Assembly: GCA_913043075.1 (NCBI GenBank)
Contig: CAJWLI010000121.1
Span: 1 to 5,266 of the forward strand
Reading direction: 5' to 3'
Source: an uncultured Gammaproteobacteria bacterium
GTDB taxonomy: Bacteria > Pseudomonadota > Gammaproteobacteria > Pseudomonadales > Azotimanducaceae
DNA length: 5,266 bases
Part shown: piece after piece, positions 1-5,266 of the stretch
Layout of the letters: every line of letters starts with the position of its first letter
Numbering within the stretch: the stretch's first letter is position 1
The notes under the pieces: model-generated
Databases searched by the model: none
What the model was told of the DNA's origin: nothing
Seen by the model: only the letters and a program-made list of their open reading frames with translations
Program-made: the position numbers and the translations under genes

Positions 1-1542
1 ATAACCCGCTGGCTCTACACAACAAATCACAAAGACATTGGAACCCTATACCTGTGGTTTAGCTTCGCTATGTTTTTTGTCGGTGGTATCTGTGCGCTGG
101 GGATACGTGCCGAGTTGTTTCAACCCGGATTGCAGATAGTCCAGCCCGAGCTATTTAATCAACTTACGACCATGCACGGCTTGATAATGGTCTTCGGAGC
201 TGTGATGCCAGCTTTTGTTGGTTTAGCAAATTGGTTGGTGCCGATGATGATTGGCGCTCCCGATATGGCCTTGCCAAGAATGAATAATTATAGTTTCTGG
301 ATACTTCCGTTCGCCTTCGGAATGTTAATTTCAACTTTTTTTATGGAAGGAGGCGCTCCGAACTACGGCTGGACTTTTTACGCACCGTTATCCACAGAGT
401 ATGCTCCCCCTAGTGTAACGTTTTTTATTTTCGCGGTTCATTTGATGGGGATTTCTTCGATAATGGGGTCAATCAACGTCATAGTTACCATCCTGAACAT
501 GCGTGCTCCTGGTATGACTCTCATGCAGATGCCATTGTTTGTTTGGACTTGGCTCATAACTGCCTACTTGCTAATTGCAGTTATGCCCGTCTTAGCTGGC
601 GTAGTGACGATGATGCTCATGGACATCCATTTTGGGACAGCCTTTTTCAGTGCTGCTGGCGGCGGTGACCCAGTCCTTTTTCAGCATGTTTTTTGGTTCT
701 TCGGGCACCCGGAAGTTTATATTATGATATTGCCGGCTTTTGGAGTTGTTTCGGCAATCATCCCTACGTTTGCTAGAAAGAAATTGTTTGGATATGACTC
801 TATGGTATATGCGACAGCGTCGATAGCATTTTTATCTTTCATTGTATGGGCCCACCACATGTTTACCGTAGGCATTCCGTTAGCAGGCGAGCTTTATTTC
901 ATGTACGCGACAATGGTGATTGCTGTCCCAACTGGAGTCAAGGTTTTCAATTGGGTAGCGACCATGTGGCAAGGTTCAATGACTTTTGAAACACCTATGT
1001 TATTCGCTATTGCCTTCGTGATCTTGTTTACCATCGGAGGATTTTCGGGGCTCATGCTCTCGATCGTACCAGCTGATTTCCAGTACCACGATACTTATTT
1101 TGTCGTAGCACATTTCCACTATGTTCTTGTCCCCGGATCTATCTTCTCGATTATGGCCGCAGTCTACTATTGGTTACCAAAGTGGACTGGGAATATGTAT
1201 GACGAGACACTCGGGAAGACGCATTTTTGGCTGTCTTTCATTGGCATTAATGTGACTTTTTTCCCTCAACATTTTATTGGACTTGCTGGAATGCCAAGGC
1301 GAATACCCGATTACGCTCTTCAGTTTGCCGATTGGAATATGGTCTCAAGCTGTGGCGCCTTCTTGTTTGGATTCAGTCAGCTACTGTTTTTATTTATAGT
1401 CCTAAAATGTATCAGAGGCGGGCAGAAAGCCACAGAAAGAGTTTGGGATGGCGCAAAGGGACTAGAATGGACAATACCCTCCCCTGCTCCTTACCATACC
1501 TTTTCGACGCCCCCAAAAGATATGGCTGAAGCACACGGTTAA
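1..1542 (+). CDS. ctaD: Cytochrome c oxidase subunit I, aa3-type (5' end cut by window)
   Basis: Catalytic heme-copper subunit of complex IV in the inner membrane; it reduces O2 to water and pumps protons. The frame is open from base 1 and begins with the family's N-terminal RWLYTTNHKDIGTLYL stretch, so the ATG at base 70 is internal and probably only a few to about 25 residues are missing. Numbering visible codons, H59 and H373 are the low-spin heme a ligands, H371 the heme a3 ligand, and H236, H285 and H286 the CuB ligands. Y240 is the Tyr cross-linked to H236. E238 in GHPEVY and D88 in GAPDM mark the D-channel, and K314 in PTGVK the K-channel, which together indicate an A1-type oxidase. 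H363/D364 match the Mg site and R433/R434 the heme-propionate arginines. Everything expected is intact through the C-terminus. It is followed 12 bases later by cox11. Assignments are by motif recall, not alignment. Confidence 0.98.
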   Translation: MTRWLYTTNHKDIGTLYLWFSFAMFFVGGICALGIRAELFQPGLQIVQPELFNQLTTMHGLIMVFGAVMPAFVGLANWLVPMMIGAPDMALPRMNNYSFWILPFAFGMLISTFFMEGGAPNYGWTFYAPLSTEYAPPSVTFFIFAVHLMGISSIMGSINVIVTILNMRAPGMTLMQMPLFVWTWLITAYLLIAVMPVLAGVVTMMLMDIHFGTAFFSAAGGGDPVLFQHVFWFFGHPEVYIMILPAFGVVSAIIPTFARKKLFGYDSMVYATASIAFLSFIVWAHHMFTVGIPLAGELYFMYATMVIAVPTGVKVFNWVATMWQGSMTFETPMLFAIAFVILFTIGGFSGLMLSIVPADFQYHDTYFVVAHFHYVLVPGSIFSIMAAVYYWLPKWTGNMYDETLGKTHFWLSFIGINVTFFPQHFIGLAGMPRRIPDYALQFADWNMVSSCGAFLFGFSQLLFLFIVLKCIRGGQKATERVWDGAKGLEWTIPSPAPYHTFSTPPKDMAEAHG

Positions 1543-1554
1543 GGCAGGAAGAGG

Positions 1555-2100
1555 ATGTTAGAAGCCGAGGGAAAAAAGAGAGGCGTTTTTAAGCTGACGT
1601 CAATCGTAGTTGGAATGTTCGCGTTTGGTTTCATGCTCGTGCCTCTATACGATATTGTATGTGAAGTGACCGGGTTTAACGGAAAAACAGACGGAGCTTA
1701 CGAGTTATCAGGGAAAGAAATCGTAGATGAAAGTCGTCTGGTGACGGTGCAATTTCTCACAAATAGAAACGCCAACATGCCTTGGTCTTTTCGACCTGCG
1801 GTTAGATCTGTAAAAGTGATACCGGGAGAGTTGAACGAGGCTCATTTTTTTGTTCGAAACGAAACAGAATCTACTATGGTGGGTAAAGCAATACCGAGTG
1901 TAACGCCTTTTAAAGCTGCAGACTTCTTGCATAAGACTGAATGCTTCTGCTTTGAGAGTCAGAAATTAGATAAGGGTGAGGAGCTTAATATGCCTTTGCG
2001 TTTCATAGTTGACCGCGAAATTCCGAAAGATGTCGATCGTTTAACTCTTTCTTACACTCTCTATGATATAACCAGTAGCACTCAACTTGCGCTCAGATAG
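1555..2100 (+). CDS. ctaG: Cytochrome c oxidase assembly protein Cox11/CtaG (CuB copper chaperone)
   Basis: Membrane-anchored periplasmic copper chaperone that delivers Cu(I) to the CuB site of subunit I. The 181-residue length is normal for bacterial Cox11. A short cytoplasmic N-terminus precedes one transmembrane segment at about residues 12-32, followed by the family signature VPLYDIVCEVTG with conserved C36. The beta-rich periplasmic domain contains PWSFRP (76-81), AIPSVTP (112-118) and the copper motif KTECFCF with C130 and C132. All three conserved cysteines are present. The ATG at 1555 sits behind a purine-rich AGGAAGAGG stretch (1546-1554) just after the ctaD stop, so translation probably follows ctaD on the same transcript. 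The name ctaG is also used for an unrelated Bacillus protein; this is the Cox11 family. Confidence 0.97.
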   Translation: MLEAEGKKRGVFKLTSIVVGMFAFGFMLVPLYDIVCEVTGFNGKTDGAYELSGKEIVDESRLVTVQFLTNRNANMPWSFRPAVRSVKVIPGELNEAHFFVRNETESTMVGKAIPSVTPFKAADFLHKTECFCFESQKLDKGEELNMPLRFIVDREIPKDVDRLTLSYTLYDITSSTQLALR

Positions 2101-2123
2101 ACCTTAGAAAAAAAGCATAAATC

Positions 2124-2136
2124 CCGGGAGAGATTG
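2124..2136 (+). promoter_or_regulatory. Ribosome binding site that fixes the ctaE start
   Basis: GGGAG at 2126-2130 lies six bases before the ATG at 2137 but only three before an in-frame TTG at 2134. The spacing and codon preference favour 2137 as the start of subunit III, one residue shorter than the longest open frame. Confidence 0.7.
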
Positions 2137-3039
2137 ATGTCCACTGAAGAAACGTACCAAGAATATTATGTTCCCCACAGTAGCAAATTACCAATATTTG
2201 CTTCGTTAGGTATTTTCCTCACGGTTTATGGATTGGGGAACATGTTCAATGAGATGAGTGCTGGGAGCGATAGCAGTTTCGGCGAGATTGTGTTTTTTCT
2301 GGGTGGGCTGGTTATGGGTGGCACCCTCTTTTTTTGGTTTGCTGAAGTAATAAAAGAGAACCACTCTAATTTATACAGTGATCAACTAAACCGTTCGTTT
2401 GTATGGGGCATGAGTTGGTTTATATTCTCCGAGGTCATGTTTTTTGCAGCGTTTTTTGGCGCCTTATTCTATGTAAGAGCCTTTGTCGTGGATTGGATTG
2501 GTGGGGTCGGAGAAAGGGGGCCGTCCGACATGCTATGGCAAGACTATGAGCCGACGTGGCCAATGATGAGCCCTCCAGATCCTGAAAAGTTTCCGGGACC
2601 GAGTGAGCTGATTAGTCCGTGGGGCTTACCGCTCGTGAACACTCTGCTGCTTGTCACTTCGAGCTTTACGGTCACTTTTGCTCACCATGGCATAAACGAA
2701 GGCAATAGAAAGAAACTCGTTAATTGGTTGATAGCCACCATTTCGCTTGGGATTATATTCTTGTTCGTTCAAGGATATGAGTACTATCACGCCTATGTAG
2801 ATTTAGGCCTCACATTAGCTTCAGGGATTTACGGCACAACCTTCTTCATGTTGACGGGCTTTCATGGGGCGCATGTCACGCTTGGAACGTTTATGCTAAT
2901 CGTTATGCTTTTTAGGTCAAGGAAAGGACACTTCTCGAAGACTGATTGCTTCGGTTTTGAGGCTGCTGCTTGGTATTGGCATTTCGTTGATGTGGTCTGG
3001 CTCGGTCTTTTTGTATTTGTATACGTTCTTGGAAGCTAA
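2137..3039 (+). CDS. ctaE: Cytochrome c oxidase subunit III
   Basis: Non-catalytic core subunit of complex IV; in this family it stabilises subunit I and supports proton uptake and turnover stability. The 300-residue product shows about seven hydrophobic segments. Family landmarks include SEVMFF with conserved E99 in the third helix, AHH at 182-184, GFHGAHV at 241-247 and the C-terminal WYWHFVDVVW at 279-288. A Pro/Trp-rich loop of about 45 residues (120-165, including EPTWPMM) lies before helix IV, a long-loop form I associate with proteobacterial subunit III. The start is the ATG at 2137, behind GGGAG. The gene lies 36 bases after cox11 in the same direction and ends 16 bases from the stop of the convergent DUF2909 gene. 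No strong hairpin terminator is visible in that gap. Complete and unremarkable. Confidence 0.97.
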   Translation: MSTEETYQEYYVPHSSKLPIFASLGIFLTVYGLGNMFNEMSAGSDSSFGEIVFFLGGLVMGGTLFFWFAEVIKENHSNLYSDQLNRSFVWGMSWFIFSEVMFFAAFFGALFYVRAFVVDWIGGVGERGPSDMLWQDYEPTWPMMSPPDPEKFPGPSELISPWGLPLVNTLLLVTSSFTVTFAHHGINEGNRKKLVNWLIATISLGIIFLFVQGYEYYHAYVDLGLTLASGIYGTTFFMLTGFHGAHVTLGTFMLIVMLFRSRKGHFSKTDCFGFEAAAWYWHFVDVVWLGLFVFVYVLGS

Positions 3040-3055
3040 GGCACTGATTTATTTT

Positions 3056-3277
3056 CTATCCCCTATACCAAGGCGCAGAAAGACCCAATTGACCAGTGTA
3101 AAAACCGAACGCGGTGACAGCGAGCAAAGCTAGAGCAAGGGAAACCCGCAATAAAAGGAACCTGGCCGTGCGCGTTCCGCCTTCTCTCCCCTGATCTTTC
3201 ATAAGCGCTCCTAAGGCTACGGCCAACGCTATTATGTTGCCGATAAATAGAATGACTATTGTGACTTTAATGAACAT
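3056..3277 (-). CDS. DUF2909 twin-transmembrane small protein
   Basis: A 73-residue protein with two hydrophobic helices (about 3-25 and 41-62). They are joined by a short polar loop rich in Gly, Arg and Lys (KDQGREGGTRTAR, 27-39), and a TGQLGLSAPW-type tail follows. This matches the DUF2909 twin-transmembrane family as I recall it. The family has no proven function, but its gene recurs on the opposite strand between coxIII and surf1 in Pseudomonas-type cox clusters, which supports a real gene despite its size. The location suggests a role in oxidase assembly or stability; that is inference. The ATG at 3277-3275 has no clear Shine-Dalgarno sequence upstream, which slightly weakens the exact start. 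A TATAAT box on the same strand lies about 36 bases upstream. Confidence 0.88.
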   Translation of the reverse strand: MFIKVTIVILFIGNIIALAVALGALMKDQGREGGTRTARFLLLRVSLALALLAVTAFGFYTGQLGLSAPWYRG

Positions 3278-3363
3278 AGCTTGAATCGATAGACAATTAC
3301 GGAAGTATACGCATTATAAACGTGTTTGTTTCACATATTCTTTTTTAACTGAGTAACCCTCAT
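3278..3363. promoter_or_regulatory. Divergent promoter region between the DUF2909 gene and surf1
   Basis: This 86-base AT-rich spacer must carry the start signals for the minus-strand DUF2909 gene and probably for surf1. On the minus strand, bases 3318-3313 read TATAAT, a perfect sigma-70 -10 match, but no good -35 stands at 16-18 bases. On the plus strand, TAGACA (3290-3295) is one mismatch from a -35; it is followed by CATTAT (3312-3317) at 16 bases or TATAAA (3315-3320) at 19. The -10-like bases are shared between the strands, so the two promoters would overlap. No recognisable regulator site is visible. These are consensus matches only. Confidence 0.45.
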
Positions 3364-4074
3364 TTGATTCGACTAAACTGGAAATTGACTTTTTTCTCTT
3401 TATTTTTCTTCGTGAGTTTTCTAAAGCTTGGTTTTTGGCAGTTGGATAGGAAAGATGAAAAGATCACGTTGATTATGAAAAAAGCAGAACTCAGCGAGAG
3501 TAAGGGAATAGAGCCATCTGATATCACTAGCGCTACCGAGTCGGGTACGCCAGTTGTATTAAAAGGAGCTTTTGATAAAAAAGTGATACTGCTTTTAGAT
3601 AATAAGATATTGGACGGTGTTGTCGGATTCGAGGTCTTGCAATTGTTTCGTGACCAAAGTGGATTAAATTTTCTCGTGAACAGGGGTTTTGTTCCTGCGG
3701 GGCGAACTCGATCAGAAAACCCAGAGATACCAAAGATTGAGGATTTTTTGGGGGCTTTTGAAGGATACGTCTACCGGCAAACAACGAACCCATACGCCAT
3801 AGAAGCTGAAAAAGTGGACTATAACTTCCCGCAGATCGTACAAGAAGAGGATGCTTTTGATCTCTCGAGAAAATTGAACAGGGAGATTTCTCCTTTCATC
3901 ATTAGAATGCGAGATAATCAAGCAGGAGCGCTTCCGAGGAGTTGGCAGGTGAGTAACATCAAGCCCGAGAAGCATCAGGCTTATGCGGTCCAGTGGTTTT
4001 TAATGAGTCTAGCGATCCTAATGGCATGGCTTTCTTTTACGATCCGGTTTAATAGAAATGAACGAGACCACTAA
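3364..4074 (+). CDS. SURF1-family cytochrome oxidase biogenesis protein
   Basis: SURF1 proteins are inner-membrane assembly factors that bind heme a and help insert it into subunit I. The 236 residues have the family plan: an N-terminal membrane helix (about 7-22) running into GFWQLDRKDEK (23-33), a periplasmic domain, and a C-terminal helix (about 210-228). Motifs seen are LLLDN (76-80), GFEVL (88-92), NRGFVPAGR (106-114), W194 and EKHQAYAVQWF (202-212). H204 probably corresponds to the conserved heme-linked His. The start is taken as TTG at 3364. The only in-frame alternative before the upstream stop is CTG at 3349, and the first ATG (3475) would delete the first helix. The Shine-Dalgarno sequence is weak (GAG at 3351). 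The 3' end overlaps the next gene by 17 bases, suggesting translational coupling. Complete, with no sign of decay. Confidence 0.94.
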   Translation: MIRLNWKLTFFSLFFFVSFLKLGFWQLDRKDEKITLIMKKAELSESKGIEPSDITSATESGTPVVLKGAFDKKVILLLDNKILDGVVGFEVLQLFRDQSGLNFLVNRGFVPAGRTRSENPEIPKIEDFLGAFEGYVYRQTTNPYAIEAEKVDYNFPQIVQEEDAFDLSRKLNREISPFIIRMRDNQAGALPRSWQVSNIKPEKHQAYAVQWFLMSLAILMAWLSFTIRFNRNERDH

Positions 4075-4609
4075 TAAAACAAGAAGCAGAACGAAACTCC
4101 TGCTGCTCGCCGCAATAGGGTTTGGCCCCCTTTTCATCGCGTATGCGATTTTCTTTTATTTCCCTTACCTTCTCCCTTCAACTACAACAAACAATGGTGA
4201 GCTAATTGATCCCCCAATTTTTGTGGCCGGGTCTAACGATTCGGGAAAACCCAACGCATCATGGGCCCTGATGGCTTTAGAGATAGAATGTGGAACTGAA
4301 TGCGAGCAACTGGGTTACCTTGCAACGCAGGTGGTGAAGGGCCTAGGCAAAGATTCGAGCAGAGTGTCAAAGGTGCTTTTGCGAAATAACCCGGCTCCGG
4401 CGAGAATGGCGGGAAATAGTGCTTTTAAAGGTTTTACCTCGCTAAGGTTGCTGGATACAGAATCGCTTTCGCAGGTTTCATTAGGTCGGCCCGGTCTCTT
4501 CTTGAGAGATCCTAACGGGAACGTCATTCTATTCTATCCAGCAAAAAACGCGGGTAAGCCAATGCTAAAAGACTTAAAGCATCTTCTGAAACTTTCTAAC
4601 ATTGGATAA
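4058..4609 (+). CDS. Membrane-anchored CxxxC protein of the cox cluster (Sco/thioredoxin-like, function unproven)
   Basis: A 183-residue protein of the type found between surf1 and ctaA in Pseudomonas-like oxidase clusters. A basic N-terminus (K7, R9, R11, K13) leads into one membrane helix (about 14-38). NNGELIDPP (45-53) follows, then a probable periplasmic domain with SWALMALE (68-75) and CGTEC (C78, C82). Near the end comes RPGLFLRDPNGNVILFYP (144-161), a strand pattern resembling the C-terminal half of Sco/thioredoxin folds. The CxxxC spacing is that of Sco copper chaperones, but the Pro after the second Cys and an obvious distal His ligand are missing, so copper binding is not assured. 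Thiol reduction for CuA or Cox11 is an alternative. The ATG at 4058 lies inside the surf1 end (17-base overlap) with no clear ribosome site, so it probably relies on coupling to surf1. Confidence 0.85.
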   Translation: MNETTNKTRSRTKLLLLAAIGFGPLFIAYAIFFYFPYLLPSTTTNNGELIDPPIFVAGSNDSGKPNASWALMALEIECGTECEQLGYLATQVVKGLGKDSSRVSKVLLRNNPAPARMAGNSAFKGFTSLRLLDTESLSQVSLGRPGLFLRDPNGNVILFYPAKNAGKPMLKDLKHLLKLSNIG

Positions 4610-4610
4610 A

Positions 4611-4632
4611 AGTAATGAATTTAATTATTACT
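4611..4632. repeat. AT-rich imperfect palindrome in the gap before ctaB
   Basis: AGTAAT (4611-4616) and ATTACT (4627-4632) are inverted copies. The pairing extends inward through AATT (4618-4621) and AATT (4623-4626) if G4617 is bulged out, giving a near-palindrome centred on T4622. It begins two bases after the stop of the CxxxC gene. It has no GC stem or T-run, so it is not a convincing intrinsic terminator. It could be a regulator site or a chance AT-rich pattern. Confidence 0.4.
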
Positions 4633-4653
4633 GATAATGAGGTTCGCTCGTCG

Positions 4654-4681
4654 TTGAAAATCGTTGCTTTTAAGGTATCAT
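4654..4681 (+). promoter_or_regulatory. Candidate sigma-70 promoter overlapping the ctaB start
   Basis: TTGAAA (4654-4659) and TATCAT (4676-4681) are each one mismatch from consensus and stand 16 bases apart. Transcription from here would begin near 4688, downstream of the ATG at 4680, so such a transcript would have to use the TTG at 4710. This is a consensus match only and may be chance. Read-through from surf1 is the simpler source of ctaB mRNA. Confidence 0.3.
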
Positions 4682-5266
4682 GCTGCGACCGAACGACGGC
4701 GGTAGTAAGTTGACACAGACATTAACTGAAAATTTAGAGAACCCCACTTGGCGAGACTTCTTGGAAATGTGCAAGCCACGGGTTGTACTCCTTATGTTGC
4801 TCTGCTCTTCAGTAGGAATGTTATTGGCCTCAGAAGCCTTAGTAGGGGTTGATATTCTTGTTCTTGGAAACTTGGGAATTGCACTGGTAGCCGGTTCGGC
4901 AGCCGCACTCAACCATTTAATAGATTCAAGAATTGATGCAAGAATGGATCGCACGAAAGATCGCCCGGTTGCTCAAGGCAGGGTTAGACCGTTGCAAGGG
5001 GGACTCTTTGTTGGCGTCACGGGTACTTTGGGTATTGCCATATTAGCGCTATATATCAACCCGCTCACCGCTTGGTTGAACTTTGGCTCCTGGCTCGGAT
5101 ACGGCGTTATCTATTCCATTTTCTTAAAAAGACTCACACCACAAAACATTGTAATTGGCGGCCTGTTTGGAGCAGCCCCACCGCTATTTGGCTGGACTGC
5201 TGTCACGGGTTCCATTGACGGTGGAGGACTTATTTTAGTTTTGATTATTTTTGCGTGGACTCCGCC
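4680..5266 (+). CDS. ctaB: Protoheme IX farnesyltransferase (heme O synthase), 3' end cut by window
   Basis: Integral membrane UbiA-family prenyltransferase that attaches a farnesyl group to heme b to make heme O, the precursor of heme A. The visible 195 codons show MCKPRVVLLM (30-39) entering the first helix. The first Asp-rich substrate site is NHLIDSRIDARMDRTKDRP (78-96), with N78, D82, D86, R91 and R95. Further on come YSIFLKRLTPQNIVIGG, then GAAPPLFGW, and finally FAWTP at the window edge. All are strong family signatures, and roughly the last third of the protein lies outside. The start is the ATG at 4680 with AAGG at 4672-4675 (short four-base spacing); TTG at 4710 is the alternative and would lose only ten N-terminal residues before the conserved region. 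It follows the CxxxC gene after 70 bases, the place where ctaA normally sits. Confidence 0.96.
   Translation, partial: MLRPNDGGSKLTQTLTENLENPTWRDFLEMCKPRVVLLMLLCSSVGMLLASEALVGVDILVLGNLGIALVAGSAAALNHLIDSRIDARMDRTKDRPVAQGRVRPLQGGLFVGVTGTLGIAILALYINPLTAWLNFGSWLGYGVIYSIFLKRLTPQNIVIGGLFGAAPPLFGWTAVTGSIDGGGLILVLIIFAWTP

Noticed and set aside
1332..1529. Plus-strand 65-codon frame inside ctaD
   Set aside because: It lies wholly within the conserved ctaD C-terminus in another frame, with no family resemblance or ribosome site.
70..1542. ATG at base 70 as the start of ctaD
   Set aside because: The frame is open to base 1 and the upstream codons encode the conserved RWLYTTNHKDIGTLYL N-terminus, so the gene is simply cut by the window edge.
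1708..1932. Minus-strand 74-codon frame opposite cox11
   Set aside because: It is antisense to conserved Cox11 sequence, and its composition (many Arg, Cys and His) is typical of a shadow frame.
3040..3055. Possible bidirectional terminator between ctaE and the DUF2909 gene
   Set aside because: The 16 bases contain a T-rich run but no stem of inverted complementary bases, so no intrinsic terminator can be supported.
3533..3975. Two overlapping minus-strand frames opposite surf1
   Set aside because: Both are antisense to well-conserved SURF1 motifs and encode nothing recognisable.
4315..4527. Minus-strand 70-codon frame opposite the CxxxC gene
   Set aside because: It is antisense to a supported gene and shows no domain or membrane pattern.
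4610..4679. Remnant of a degraded ctaA gene
   Set aside because: None of the frames in these 70 bases resembles the Cox15 helices or its GLGCPDWP-type motif, so no pseudogene can be claimed.
4670..4954. Minus-strand 94-codon frame opposite the start of ctaB
   Set aside because: It lies opposite the conserved CtaB Asp-rich motif, and its low-complexity Ser/Thr-rich product looks like a shadow.

Overview
This window is part of an aa3-type cytochrome c oxidase (complex IV) locus from a bacterium, most likely a gammaproteobacterium. The protein families and gene order (ctaD, cox11/ctaG, ctaE, a convergent DUF2909 gene, surf1, a membrane-anchored CxxxC protein, ctaB) follow the layout known from Pseudomonas and its relatives. 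Base composition looks moderate, at a little under half G+C. I cannot name a genus.

Layout. Positions 1-1542 hold catalytic subunit I (ctaD), cut at the left edge so that only a short N-terminal piece is missing. Positions 1555-2100 hold the CuB-insertion chaperone Cox11/CtaG. Positions 2137-3039 hold subunit III (ctaE). These three lie head to tail with gaps of 12 and 36 bases and look like one transcription unit, whose promoter and subunit II gene would lie upstream of the window. A small DUF2909 twin-transmembrane gene (3056-3277, minus strand) faces ctaE with 16 bases between the stop codons. An 86-base divergent spacer (3278-3363) separates it from surf1 (3364-4074). Surf1 overlaps the next gene (4058-4609), a single-pass membrane protein with a CxxxC motif. 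After a 70-base AT-rich gap comes ctaB (4680 to the right edge, incomplete), the heme O synthase.

How the genes work together. CtaD and CtaE are structural subunits. Cox11 supplies copper to CuB in CtaD, Surf1 helps place heme a, and CtaB makes the heme O precursor of heme A. The thiol protein at 4058 is probably an assembly or redox/copper factor, but its function is not established here.

The main departure from the usual arrangement is that heme A synthase (ctaA/cox15), normally between the CxxxC protein and ctaB in this cluster type, is absent: only 70 bases separate the two genes. Otherwise the window is a conserved housekeeping respiratory locus, and I see no evidence of a new biological system, mobile element, CRISPR array or RNA gene.
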